Source of the DNA: Haloferula sp. BvORR071
Lineage (GTDB): Bacteria; Verrucomicrobiota; Verrucomicrobiia; Verrucomicrobiales; Akkermansiaceae
Direction: 5' to 3'
NCBI RefSeq assembly: GCF_000739615.1
Contig: NZ_BATP01000036.1
Coordinates: 1 to 64,000 of the forward strand
DNA: 64,000 bases
Each line of letters begins with the position of its first letter. The first letter of the stretch is position 1. The notes under the pieces are model-generated. The model did not search any database. It had not been told where the DNA came from and saw only the letters and a list, made by a program, of their open reading frames with translations. The translations under genes and the position numbers were made by a program. Of this stretch, positions 43,701 to 52,020 are shown one piece after another.

Positions 43701-43917
43701 GCTCCAGGCCATGCATCCCGGCATGCCACTGGTCCCGGTCAATCTAAGCAGCCACCAGCTCAAGCTCACCGTGGGCATCAAGAAATTCACCGGTCTGTCC
43801 CCCTTGCAGCTCCTGCCGGTTGTCGCCGGCCAAGCCGTCATCAACGGCCAGGGTAAGCTTGAGTTCACCTTCCCGTCCCCCGAGCGCGCGGCCTTCTATC
43901 AGCTCGATCCACGCTGA
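40753..43917 (+). CDS. Exported FG-GAP/choice-of-anchor D protein, tandem paralog 2
   Basis: 1054 residues from the ATG at 40753, with signal SGCFLGALAACSLLQAAPIP. The domain order repeats paralog 1: FG-GAP blades (FGWSVAVSGNYVVIGVKDDD pattern), a choice-of-anchor D-like domain (about 815-930; DTADFSVQRPG), the calcium motif DTDGDGLNDVLELQLSSLGFDWQV shared almost exactly with paralog 1, and an AAFYQLDPR end. Divergence is greatest in the blades, as expected for a duplicated adhesin. Confidence 0.85.
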   Translation: MSSSLRQPLYRVASGCFLGALAACSLLQAAPIPYSLENTFLSPATARQLNTQLGYSVAVDGSYLVIASPFDDTGGEDSGIVGIYSSTTGALIYSLANPEPSTQAVFGWSVAVSGNYVVIGVKDDDTGAGDTGIVYVYNMASATPAVPAFVLQNPDPKENDSFGYAVAISGNRVLVGAPYGDVGNADLGKAYVFDLSSGTPAQPVLSLQNPLASGLNFGLAVAISGSRVVIGAPQDTLASGDLSRAYVYDLSSGTPQTPLASYADGSPASNERFGWAVAAAGNRVAISAPQHDAGADNAGACYLYDFASGTPAVPAAAITNPNPGLADEFGFSVSMSGNRLVLGNHLDDQNNADSGRVYVYDLASGWPVLISTLENPTPQSGDNFGRSVCVSGSKLLTAAHGDNTGGSDVGTAYLFDFSGSPPTAPALSINTPSISSEEEFATATAIWGSIIVVGAHHDDKGSNSNCGTVYIYDRLSPTPNVPTLIIDNPAPNTNDYFGAAVAIDGNRVVVGAYQDDVPTTNSGVVYVYDRSSATPGTPVLTILNPSPAAQDQFGNALALSGSRLVVGCARNDIGAVSDAGSAYVYELASGTPTQPIAVLDNPAPAVEDLFGYSVAVCGSQVLVGAYNNDTGAPNAGSAYLYDLSSANPLVPIATFDNPAPTTDDFFGHAVGLSVDWAVIGAHLNDTGARDAGSAYVYSLADLPGTSPFLVLHNPDPNPEDTFGFSVAISGSRIAIGGPEIDDGAVDSGGVYVYDMTSATPAVPVDVLDCLDHRAGDLFGFNVAVYNDNIVVGAPLDDGASFDRGAAYFFDPDPPSPQMQVEQPPGTGLISGSASIHFGNAPVNQPGDTQTVVLRNVGTAPMTVTGIQLLSGDTADFSVQRPGLPRTLMVDETAAFDVGFVPQAVGSRLAVLRITGNATNHPSFDVTLTGQSLGLDHDTDGDGLNDVLELQLSSLGFDWQVNDEELVAILQAGANVTGVYSVAQLQAMHPGMPLVPVNLSSHQLKLTVGIKKFTGLSPLQLLPVVAGQAVINGQGKLEFTFPSPERAAFYQLDPR

Positions 43918-43944
43918 ACACGAGGCGCAGCCGCCCCACTCCAC

Positions 43945-44103
43945 CTAGATCCTCAAAAAGACCTTGGTCTTACCCGTGGAGGCGAAGGTTGTAGTCGGCG
44001 GCGTGAGATCGGTTGATTGCTGGAGCGCACCAATGGCCTTTTGGAGCGGAGGTGCAGTGGAAGAATAGGCTAGGATGCCGGTCTTTACGTAGATTTTCGC
44101 ACA
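43945..44103 (-). pseudogene. C-terminal gene fragment, no start
   Basis: A 52-codon open stretch ends in TAG at 43945 and is cut upstream by an in-frame TGA. It reads VKTGILAYSSTAPPL..., then LQQSTDLTPPTTTFASTGKTKVFLRI. The end resembles the C-terminal sorting-like tails of local surface proteins (compare SLQKSTDLQTY in paralog 1). It looks like a decayed or recombination-derived scrap of a surface protein gene. It abuts repeat copy A. Confidence 0.35.
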
Positions 44104-44110
44104 TCAAGGG

Positions 44111-44575
44111 GTGGGGGACTTCATGAAAAGTACTCAAGACTTTGAATAAAGTATTGGCCGTTGACCCCTCTGCGTTTCTTCGGTTTCCGATGGTGTGTTC
44201 CTCACCGGAAGAAGCTTCATCCCGTTAGAAAAGAAAACCCGCGATGACCATTCACTCCACCAAGTGCCCGCTCAATCCAACATCGCCCATTGCGGGCTTG
44301 TCCGCGTCTCATTCGTGAGGTGGGCACGGCGCAAACGATCGCTTATTCAGACCACCTCACAGATGCCTTCGATTCCCAAGATTCGCGCTCTTGAGCGCAG
44401 ACCCTCTTCTCCGGGAAAGCTCCCGGGAAGCCCGTAAGGGTATAGCACAATGGAGCCCGTGATGGTAAACCCCTTGGGAGGGGGGGAACATCACGGGCTT
44501 CAATGGGCTCTTTTCCTCCAACATCAGCTGAAAGGAATAGTCTCCAGGATTCAGAGGATTCTACGAACAAGATCT
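44111..44575 (+). repeat. Long intergenic repeat, copy A
   Basis: About 465 bases similar throughout to copy B (52106-52570), with nearly constant spacing: the shared TTCATGAA is at 44120 and 52123, the hairpin-3 GAGCCCG at 44454 and 52454. Three stems are conserved: GTGAGGTGG/CCACCTCAC (44315-44360), CTTCTCCGGGA/TCCCGGGAAG (44406-44430), and GAGCCCGTGATG/CATCACGGGCTTC (44453-44501). In copy B the third stem reads CCGTGGTGG/CCATCACGG, with a G-U-compatible change. It lies 138 bases upstream of a PEP-CTERM gene. Confidence 0.8.
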
Positions 44576-44712
44576 CCCTTTGGATATCTCGTCCTTAAGC
44601 AGGGCGGCGCACGACTTTCTTTAAAGTGCTGATCATATTTTAATCGTCACTCTTATTCGATGGCGATGCCAACCTGCGCCACCAAGCCGACATCACCCCA
44701 CCCCTCAATAAC

Positions 44713-45585
44713 ATGAAAGCAACCCACATTCTATCCACCTTTGTTACAGCTCTTTTGTTCGCTTCGCACGCGTCCGGAGCTACCACCTACCAGACCTCGA
44801 CCACCGGCTCGCCCGTCTGGGCTCAGATGGATACCGGTGGCGGAATTACTCCGCCGAACTGGAGCGTGGATTTCGGTGCCCGCGGCACTGGCACAGTGAC
44901 CTTCTCGGGCTTGGGTGGGAACGGATCTGCAGCTTTTTTATCTTCAGGCAGCGGTCTTGTCGCGGGCACTTACGGTCTGAGCGGTGGCGACAGCCTCATC
45001 GTGGGACAATATACCAACCCCGACAACGCCAGCTTCACGTCCACTGACGGCTTCACCGCCAGCCTCATGGGACCGTCCGGAATTTCTGGTCCCTATTACG
45101 CCACTCTGATGATCACGCTCGACTCGGGCTCATTCCAGGCCGGTGATCTCTTCATCGTTGGCAATCTGGCCCGCCAAAACGACATTGCGGGTGCGATCGT
45201 GCTCGGCTCCATCTTCGACGCCCCGGGTGCAGGAGACCCATTTATTCCAAACGGCGGCTATAATAGCACTTTCGGAGTCTGGGGTCAGGACGGTGGTGGC
45301 AATGACATCTACGCGGTCAATGACAACGCCGCCGTTCCCTTGGGCTACCAGAACAAGTCTTCTGGGGGAGTTTTCAGATTCAATCAGAGTGTCTCCCAGT
45401 TTTCGGTGCAGCTTCTCCTCGGCAATTACGGCGTCAGCGGGCAGGGCGGGAATGGCATTACCCCATTCGCTGCAACCGCCACTCCATTTAGTTTTGTCGT
45501 TGCCACGCCGGTGCCGGAGCCTTCGGAAGCGGTCCTCGCGACCATCGCTGGTGGCATGGTTCTACTTCGCCGTCGCCGGCGCTGA
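44713..45585 (+). CDS. PEP-CTERM surface protein
   Basis: 290 residues: signal peptide (LSTFVTALLFASHASGA), a Gly/Ser/Thr-rich beta-type body without recognisable enzyme motif, and a C-terminal VPEP sorting signal (TPVPEPSEAVLATIAGGMVLLRRRRR). Such proteins are cut and anchored or released by exosortases. The body shares the pattern GTGTVTFSGLGG and VTLDSGSFQAGDLFIVGNLARQN with the PEP-CTERM protein at 54487-55248. Preceded by repeat copy A. Confidence 0.88.
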   Translation: MKATHILSTFVTALLFASHASGATTYQTSTTGSPVWAQMDTGGGITPPNWSVDFGARGTGTVTFSGLGGNGSAAFLSSGSGLVAGTYGLSGGDSLIVGQYTNPDNASFTSTDGFTASLMGPSGISGPYYATLMITLDSGSFQAGDLFIVGNLARQNDIAGAIVLGSIFDAPGAGDPFIPNGGYNSTFGVWGQDGGGNDIYAVNDNAAVPLGYQNKSSGGVFRFNQSVSQFSVQLLLGNYGVSGQGGNGITPFAATATPFSFVVATPVPEPSEAVLATIAGGMVLLRRRRR

Positions 45586-45620
45586 GTTGTGCCGCGTCAG
45601 CATTCATTTTCCCGATAATC

Positions 45621-46556
45621 ATGGCAACGTCACCCGTCACTAAAGGGTTGCTAACCGCGGTCTCCGCCTGTCTTTCGACAAGCGGAGATTTCGCCTATGG
45701 CGTGCTGTTTGCCACTTCTGGAGATCCGGCCTATCACACCACGGCGCCGGATGGCGAACAGGCCGGGGCGGGGTGGCAGTATGAGGGAGTTTTCGGCACG
45801 GTCCTGGGAACCGCTATCTCACCCTCTCACTTCATCACAGCGGCTCATGCGGATATCCCATGGAGCCAATTTGTCTATCAGGGTTCCACTTATTCCATCA
45901 CTTCCAAGTCATTCATTCCGGGAACCGATCTAATGATCGCCGAGGTGAGTGGAACGTTCGCTGAGTGGGCGCAGCTCTATACCGGTGCCGCACCTGTCGG
46001 AATGGAAGTGGTTACCATGGGCATGGGTGGCCCGCGTGGAGCGGAGATTCTCGATTCCGGAGGCAATCTTCAAGGATGGCGGAACGGCACAAGTGACGGT
46101 GTGAAACGATGGGGCTCCCAGGAAATCGAGGGCGTCGCAACGATCGGGACACTCGGAGATTTTCTATTTTCCAGTTTCGGTGGCGGCTCAGATCAATCGG
46201 GGCTCAGCGCTTTCGATTCCGGAGGCGGCACCTTCGTGCTCGACGTGGACAATATCTGGAAGCTGGCCGGGATCAACTACGGGGGAGACACATTCGCCCT
46301 GAATGCCTCTGGAGTTGGCGCGTTCAACGCAGCGCTTTTTGATCCGTCCGGTTACTACCGGCTTGAGGATGGTGCCTGGACCCTGCAAGGCCCCGCTGAT
46401 TCGGGCACCAGATACTATTTCAGTAGTATCTCGGCTTCCGCCGACGCGATAGCGGCCATCACTGGCGTGCCGGAGCCGTCGGCTGCGGCTCTGGCGGGGC
46501 TTTCATCCTTCCTGCTGCTCACCCGCCGCCGGTCCCATCCCATCTGGACCGCTTGA
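45621..46556 (+). CDS. PEP-CTERM trypsin-like serine protease
   Basis: 311 residues from the ATG at 45621, 35 bases after the previous stop. A weak signal (TAVSACLSTSGDFAYG) precedes a trypsin-like domain: His in HFITAAHAD, Asp in PGTDLMIAEV, and Ser in SAFDSGGGTFV (GDSGG altered to FDSGG). The C-terminus is a PEP-CTERM signal, VPEPSAAALAGLSSFLLLTRRRSH. It would be an exosortase-anchored surface protease, possibly processing its neighbours. The start could be slightly later. Confidence 0.85.
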   Translation: MATSPVTKGLLTAVSACLSTSGDFAYGVLFATSGDPAYHTTAPDGEQAGAGWQYEGVFGTVLGTAISPSHFITAAHADIPWSQFVYQGSTYSITSKSFIPGTDLMIAEVSGTFAEWAQLYTGAAPVGMEVVTMGMGGPRGAEILDSGGNLQGWRNGTSDGVKRWGSQEIEGVATIGTLGDFLFSSFGGGSDQSGLSAFDSGGGTFVLDVDNIWKLAGINYGGDTFALNASGVGAFNAALFDPSGYYRLEDGAWTLQGPADSGTRYYFSSISASADAIAAITGVPEPSAAALAGLSSFLLLTRRRSHPIWTA

Positions 46557-47167
46557 CGGAGGTATCGCTCTGCGGGCCGGATTCCCATCCAAGCTGCCGT
46601 TTTCCGTGGAGGCGGTGGCCTCTGAAGCGTCCCCAATCTCGCGCTGACGGCCCGCTAATTCTTATGCTGGAAACCCCGGGATCGAAAAAATGGTGTTTCC
46701 TGCGATCCAGCCGGTGGCTCGGGATTGCGTGCCCAGATAGCTGCAGAAGAACAGGATCATCAGCGGGCCGTGGCCCAGTCCTTGCGGTAGGCAAGGGCCA
46801 GTCCGGGGGAGCCAGCGGCAGTGGCAATATGGGGAGAATGCTTCGCCATGATCCGCAAGAGTGGCTGAGGCAATACGGGAGATCTGCATCCATCCTTGGA
46901 AACCGAATCGCGGATTTTTCCACGTCGTCGGCACCCTGCCCGGTCCCGATGGATTCTTCTCCCACGAAAAGGGGAGAAAATGCAGGGGGCTGCCTCCTGC
47001 GAAGTCACAAAGCCTAGAAAATTCGTCTAGATAATGACATTTGCATAAATTTCCACTTGAAATCCCGGCTGGCCGAAACCATCTGTCGCCCGCCTTCGTG
47101 AATTCACATGATGAATACATTGTGAGGCCATTTTAACCCTCGTTCGTTTCCCAAAACCCACCGGTAA
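46557..47167. other. 611-base gap, no supported gene
   Basis: Frames of about 150 codons on both strands have no recognisable pattern and overlap each other. One minus-strand stretch with LMILFFCSYLGTQSRATGW could be a decayed membrane-protein end but cannot be supported. The last 120 bases are AT-rich (TAGATAATGACATTTGCATAAATTT) and probably contain the promoter of the XylR-type regulator. Confidence 0.4.
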
Positions 47168-48394
47168 ATGTGCCAGCGCTCCATCGACTCGAGCAAAAAT
47201 TCTGCCCTGAAACTGGGTGTCGTCGTCCGCGAAAGCTACCTCAGGAGCCGCTTCAGCGTGTTCGAGGGGGTGATGGACTACTGCCTGGAAAATACCGGAC
47301 TGAAGGCGTTTCTGATCCCTCTGCAAGAAGGATATGGGCCCGCTCCCGACGCCCTGGCGGAGGTGGCGGGGGTAGTGACCTGGGTCGCTCCTAGCGACGG
47401 CGAATGGGTTTTGCCACTGTGGGAAAGAGGTGTCCCGGTGGTGAGCTGCAACAATGCCTTCACCGGGCAAGTGCCGACGGTTTCGGCCGGCCAGCCCTAT
47501 GAGCTGGCCTATCAGTATCTTCTCAGCCTGCAACGGCAGACGATCGGTTTCGTAACCCGGCCGGAGATCGACGAGGAATGCAGGGTACGGTTCAAGGGCC
47601 GCATCGATTCGGATGAGCGGGAGGCAAGAATCTTCAAGGGCGTGCGCAAGGATCCCGGCCGTTTTCCTGAGCACTTGCTCGCAGGAACGGACGAACACGA
47701 ACTCGAACGTTTCCTCGTCAGCCTCCCGAAACCAGCCGCCCTCTGGTGCATCCACGATGAGATGGCAGCGCTTGTCTGGCGCAAGGCCGAGGAACTCGGC
47801 ATCAGCGTGCCGGACGAACTCGCGCTGCTGGGAATGGGTGACCATCCATGTGCCGTCCACAGCACGCCGGGGATCTCCACGGTGAGAATTCCCGGCATCC
47901 AGCTCGGTCAAGCAGCGGCCCGGCTACTGCACGGGCACCTGTTTGGCTCCACCATGCTGACCCGCGATTTGACCTTCCACACCGAGCAGAAGGCCCTACT
48001 GGTGGAGCGACTGTCCACAGGTGGTTCGAATCCGATCAATCGCGGCATCCAGAGAGCGTGGCGGCTGCTGGAGAACTACCCTGCGGAGGGACTGACGGTG
48101 GACTGCCTGATCGAGAAATCCCGGGCGTCCCGGGCCACTTTCTACAAGGAGTTCGAGCGGGCCTTCAACATGTCACCGGGCAAGGCGATCCGCCTCTTCC
48201 GAACGAAAAAGGCCAAGGAACACCTTCTCAGCACGGACCTGCCGATTTCCCAGATCGGCCGCTTGTGCGGGTTCTCGGGAGAGAGCGACTTCTCGAACTT
48301 CTTCAAGCGGGAGACGGCCCAGACCCCGAAGGAGTGGAGGAGGTCGCGACAGTTGGATGACAGCAGCTGCTCCGACGGCGACGAGCGGATATAG
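47168..48394 (+). CDS. XylR/LacI-type regulator with C-terminal AraC HTH
   Basis: 408 residues. The N-terminal 280 residues are a periplasmic-binding-protein-like (LacI/GalR) sensor (KLGVVVRESYLRSRFSVFEGV, ELALLGMGDHPCAVHSTPGISTVRIP). The C-terminal 120 residues are an AraC DNA-binding domain (LISQIGRLCGFSGESDFSNFFKRETAQTPKEWR). This is the XylR architecture, usually sugar-responsive. Sitting among PEP-CTERM genes, it may regulate them or a sugar pathway. The inducer is unknown. Confidence 0.88.
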   Translation: MCQRSIDSSKNSALKLGVVVRESYLRSRFSVFEGVMDYCLENTGLKAFLIPLQEGYGPAPDALAEVAGVVTWVAPSDGEWVLPLWERGVPVVSCNNAFTGQVPTVSAGQPYELAYQYLLSLQRQTIGFVTRPEIDEECRVRFKGRIDSDEREARIFKGVRKDPGRFPEHLLAGTDEHELERFLVSLPKPAALWCIHDEMAALVWRKAEELGISVPDELALLGMGDHPCAVHSTPGISTVRIPGIQLGQAAARLLHGHLFGSTMLTRDLTFHTEQKALLVERLSTGGSNPINRGIQRAWRLLENYPAEGLTVDCLIEKSRASRATFYKEFERAFNMSPGKAIRLFRTKKAKEHLLSTDLPISQIGRLCGFSGESDFSNFFKRETAQTPKEWRRSRQLDDSSCSDGDERI

Positions 48395-48562
48395 AATCGA
48401 AAAAGTTCGATACTTCAGGCCCGTTGATGGGCAACTCAACCCAAGTTAGGAACCATCCAAGCTTCGTTCGGCCACCCCACCGGGCAGCAGTAGTTTACCC
48501 AAACCGCCCCCCCAGGTCATGAAGCTACTGCTGTCCGGACGGTCCCGATGAATCCCATGAGT

Positions 48563-48594
48563 GCCCCGGAGCCGTCGTGTGTGCGGCTCCGGGC
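48563..48594. other. Strong GC hairpin
   Basis: CCCCGGAGCCG pairs with CGGCTCCGGG around TCGTGTGTG. No T-run follows in either direction (GGGCATGATTGG), so this is a structure, possibly a Rho-type or mRNA-end stem for the regulator, rather than a proven terminator. Confidence 0.5.
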
Positions 48595-48623
48595 ATGATT
48601 GGTCAGATGTGACGGAGGCCACA

Positions 48624-49010
48624 ATGACCCGCGACGATAAACCTATGGAACGGAGTCAGCTTCTCTGTCGCATTCTTGGGATGGGCATTCTGGCAAGATT
48701 CTTGTTCGGCGCGAATGCCAAACCACTGGCAAACATTGATTTCACTGCGTTGCCAGCAATCTCCGACTGGGTCGATCCCAGCTCCTGCTTGCGGTTGGAT
48801 TTCCATTCACGAACAGGCGAGGGGACCCTTGCTTCCAGGAAGGGGAAGGAAGGGGAACCCAATCATCACCCGGGAGGTGTCGCGCACACCCTCGCCACTC
48901 CAACCACTGTCCCGGAGCCAGGGCTCGTGTTGTTCCTGCCGCTCGGATTGTTCCTGCTGCTGCGGCGCCGGATGCGTTGTTCCCGGCCCGGTGTCGAAAA
49001 ATTGGGGTAA
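48624..49010 (+). CDS. Short PEP-CTERM-like protein, possibly degenerate
   Basis: 128 residues from the ATG at 48624. A weak N-terminal signal (LLCRILGMGILARFLFGANA) leads to only about 60 residues of body and then a PEP-CTERM-like segment TTVPEPGLVLFLPLGLFLLLRRRMR. Twelve extra residues (CSRPGVEKLG) follow the Arg cluster, which real PEP-CTERM proteins usually lack. It may be a minimal exosortase substrate or the 3' end of a larger gene that lost most of its body. Confidence 0.5.
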   Translation: MTRDDKPMERSQLLCRILGMGILARFLFGANAKPLANIDFTALPAISDWVDPSSCLRLDFHSRTGEGTLASRKGKEGEPNHHPGGVAHTLATPTTVPEPGLVLFLPLGLFLLLRRRMRCSRPGVEKLG

Positions 49011-49309
49011 TTGGGCCGGAACTTCGAGGGCGGACATGTCGGCAAGCTCCGGTCACCTCCCGGCATTCCGCAGATCCGCAGGGATGGAGGCTTCTCGTGG
49101 CGTGTTGAGCGCGCCTGTCCCCGCGGCCTGCGCTGCTTCACAGGTTCCAATCTAACAAATCTGCAAAAACTCGATGATCGCGTTTCACATCATCATCCAA
49201 GTTGCATGGCTCGCAGCCACCGCACTAGTCCTGCTGAAGTGCCACCGCTGAATTCTAGCGGAGATTCGCCCTTCTTCGAGTGCGAGAACCTGTCGGAATC
49301 GACGACTGG
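49011..49309. other. 299-base gap with one tiny frame
   Basis: Only a 25-codon frame at 49174-49251 (MIAFHIIIQVAWLAATALVLL, a single membrane helix) stands out, with no clear Shine-Dalgarno. The region ends at the 3' end of the minus-strand gene that follows. No terminator or promoter consensus was found. Confidence 0.3.
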
Positions 49310-50176
49310 TCAATCGGTGGACAGTGGGCGGACCGACACGGCGCGGAAGAAGGTGCGCGGACCGGTCGGGAAGGCGAGCGAGCGGGTGGTGCTCGCCCCG
49401 GCGTCCGGGACGATGGTCCCGAGCGACGACTGGGTCCAGGGGCCCGCCAGGTTTGCGGCGTATTCGAGCCGGTAGAGACGGCGCGGGCTGCTGCTCCAGC
49501 TCAGTTGGTTGCTGTTGACCGCGGCATTGAGCGATTGGCTGAGGATGCGGAAGCGGCTCGTGGCATCGGACGGAAGCGTGTCGAACCCGTATTCCGCCGC
49601 GTCTGATTGGCCGTCGTGATCGGCGTCGCTGGTAGCGTTGGCCGCGTTGAGATTGCCGAAGCGGGCGAACTCCCAGGCATCCGCAATGCCGTCGCCATCG
49701 CTGTCCGCGTAGTGGATGGAGGAGGTTTTCAGGAGGCCGCCGCCGAGATTGAGCCAGCCGAGATTGGGAGACCATGCGTAGCCGGAAAACTCGCCGGTGA
49801 GCAGGTCGATGCGCGGGCGGTTGCTGTCGTTGGCCGTGGCCCAGCCGAAATGAATCCAGCCGGTGTTGGCCGACCAGGCGTAGCCACCGAGGTTGCCCTG
49901 GCCGTCGTGATTCACGCCGCAATCGGTTGCGCTGTTGTTAGCGTAGGCATAGCCATTGGCGGGCGAGCCGTCGCCGAAGTGGATCCAGCCGAAATTCGCG
50001 GCATAGGCGTACCCCGACAGGAAGGCCTCGTCCACGACGACGCCATCAGCCGCCGAAGGGCGGAAATTCACCCATCCGGCATTGGCCGCGTAGGCGCTTG
50101 CTTGAGCCGGGGCGATGGTGGACTGCGCGGCCACCGGCATGGCCGTGGCGAGGATCAGGAAATGGAAAACGCGCAT
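49310..50176 (-). CDS. Exported protein with GW(I/V)HFG repeats
   Basis: 288 residues from the ATG at 50176 (MRVFHFLILATAMPVAAQ signal). The body holds repeats such as GYAYAANFGWIHFGDGSP, GGYAWSANTGWIHFGW and GYAWSPNLGWLNLGGG, about 30 residues apart. The C-terminal half has a calcium-type DSDGDGIADAWEFARFG motif and a sorting-like tail with a YRLEY pattern. It looks like a beta-type surface protein. It lies 93 bases downstream of the beta-helix gene on the same strand. Confidence 0.65.
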   Translation of the reverse strand: MRVFHFLILATAMPVAAQSTIAPAQASAYAANAGWVNFRPSAADGVVVDEAFLSGYAYAANFGWIHFGDGSPANGYAYANNSATDCGVNHDGQGNLGGYAWSANTGWIHFGWATANDSNRPRIDLLTGEFSGYAWSPNLGWLNLGGGLLKTSSIHYADSDGDGIADAWEFARFGNLNAANATSDADHDGQSDAAEYGFDTLPSDATSRFRILSQSLNAAVNSNQLSWSSSPRRLYRLEYAANLAGPWTQSSLGTIVPDAGASTTRSLAFPTGPRTFFRAVSVRPLSTD

Positions 50177-50269
50177 GGTGATCACAGGATCAGGATGTTG
50201 CCGGGTTGCTTGAAGGAGATGAAGGGATCGACATCAGGGACAAAGCCTTTGCCGCCAGCAGCGCACCGC

Positions 50270-51631
50270 TCAGGGGATAGCCGGACTGGCTGTGTCCGCT
50301 AGCGAGTTGAGGATCTTTCCGCCGCTCCAGGCGATGCCGACGGCGACATAACCTCCGGCTGTCTTGTCGTTTAGGAAAGCCCGGCAATTGGAAATGACCG
50401 AGCCGATGCCGCGGATGCCGTCGTCACCGTTGTTATCAGCCACGCAGTCCGAGATCGACGAGCTGTCGCAGTAAACGCCGGCCCCGCCGTTGCTGGACGC
50501 CTTGGCACCGCGGATGGTGGTGTTGGCTCCCACGATACCGTGCGAGCCATTGGAATTGAGCATGGCGCCATCCACGGAACAACCCGCGCCGCTGATGCCT
50601 TGGCTGGTGTTGCTGGTCGCTGTGACGTTGCGGTAGCTGTTGCTGTCGCCGTTGAATCCGCTGCCGGCGTTGGCGTGGGCAGTCGTTCCTGAGACGGTAT
50701 TCCGGGTTCCGTTGAGCCCGTGCGAGCGGTTGTTGCAGAGCGAGGCTTCAACGACGATGGAGCCTGTGACTGCCAGACCATTGTCGGCTCCAGTGACATT
50801 CAACTGGGCAATGTTGTGCTGGACGCCGCCCATTCCGTTCGAACCGATCCACCGCATGTTGACCGCGCGGACCGTGTTGAGGTCGCCGGCGATCCCGACG
50901 CCCCCGGCCCGTTCGATCATGACGCGCTCAATGACGTTGTTACTGCCCTCGATGCCCTGCGTGCCGACCTGGCTGATGCTACAGCCGCTGATAACCGACG
51001 CGCGGCAACGGATACCGATCTCCCCAATGTTGATGAACGAGCAGTTGGAGATGACCGATCGTCCGGTCTCTCCATCGTAGGGGTAATCCAAGCTGATGCC
51101 GGCGAAGCCCCAGTTCCTGACGGTGAGATTCTCAAACCTCATCGTCGGCACGCTAACGCTGGAACCTTGGCTCTTGATGTAGATGCCTTGGGTCGAGGCC
51201 TCGCTGAAGGTGCCCTGCCCGACGCTGCCGCCGCTTGACCTCACCGTGGGGCCGACGATCGTGCCGTTCCGCACCACGAGATTCGCGACCGCCGGGATCG
51301 AGGCGAAGATGCCATTGGTGAAATTGGAGGCAGATGTGTTGGTTTGCGTGATCGTGAAGCCATTCAAGTCGAGCGTCACGTTGGAGCTGGTGATGTAAAT
51401 GACCCCACTGAATGAGGTGGATGAGCTGACGTTTTCGGTCAGGTAATAGCTGCCCGGCTCACTGATGCTATAGTAACCGTTCGCCGGGATGTCGGCTTGG
51501 GAGATCGGGCGGCGCGGCTCGATCTGGTTGAGTGATTTCATGGTGGGCGCCGGTGCCCCGGGCGGGGTAAGCGGGCCTTGGGCGAAAACGGTCGGAGCCG
51601 CCAGGAGCAACAGGAATGCGATGGTTTTCAT
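50270..51631 (-). CDS. Exported right-handed parallel beta-helix protein
   Basis: 453 residues: signal MKTIAFLLLLAAPTVFAQ, then the motif GPLTPPGAPAPTMKSLNQIEPRRP common to this family, then a parallel beta-helix of short coils (for example NVTLDLNGFTITQT, SVISNCSFINIGEIGIRC, GIVGANTTIRGAKAS). Such folds in pectate lyase-like proteins act on polysaccharides or as adhesins. No catalytic residues were identified with confidence, so it is called structurally. It is the upstream gene of a two-gene minus-strand unit. Confidence 0.8.
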   Translation of the reverse strand: MKTIAFLLLLAAPTVFAQGPLTPPGAPAPTMKSLNQIEPRRPISQADIPANGYYSISEPGSYYLTENVSSSTSFSGVIYITSSNVTLDLNGFTITQTNTSASNFTNGIFASIPAVANLVVRNGTIVGPTVRSSGGSVGQGTFSEASTQGIYIKSQGSSVSVPTMRFENLTVRNWGFAGISLDYPYDGETGRSVISNCSFINIGEIGIRCRASVISGCSISQVGTQGIEGSNNVIERVMIERAGGVGIAGDLNTVRAVNMRWIGSNGMGGVQHNIAQLNVTGADNGLAVTGSIVVEASLCNNRSHGLNGTRNTVSGTTAHANAGSGFNGDSNSYRNVTATSNTSQGISGAGCSVDGAMLNSNGSHGIVGANTTIRGAKASSNGGAGVYCDSSSISDCVADNNGDDGIRGIGSVISNCRAFLNDKTAGGYVAVGIAWSGGKILNSLADTASPAIP

Positions 51632-52020
51632 GGACTAGGGTGAAGTGGCGATGAGGAGGTCAGGGTGTGCCGGGATGCCTGGAGAACGAAAGGATGGTGC
51701 CGTATCAGTTGCATCTGATCCAAGATGGCATTGGGGCCATGACGGTTCCGCTCACCCCTTATCCATGGCGGCCACTGTCGGTTCTAGTGATCCGCATGAC
51801 GCAGGGGCTGACGGACGCATTGCACAGCGTTGTCCGCATGGATGCCAGCGCCGCTGGCGGGCAGACACCTCTGAATAAATGTTAGGTATTTGCTTTTTGC
51901 GCGTGAATGGAACCGGTGTTCCTTTTACCGGATTTCCGATCTCCCGGAAGAGAATTCTCGTTGGCCGGAAAGCCGCAGCGACCGTATCCGAGCCACGGCA
52001 ATCTGAAATTCCTTGGTATC

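Noticed and set aside
46553-47120. Overlapping frames of about 150 codons on both strands
   Set aside because: No recognisable pattern; one membrane-like fragment is too short to support as a gene remnant.
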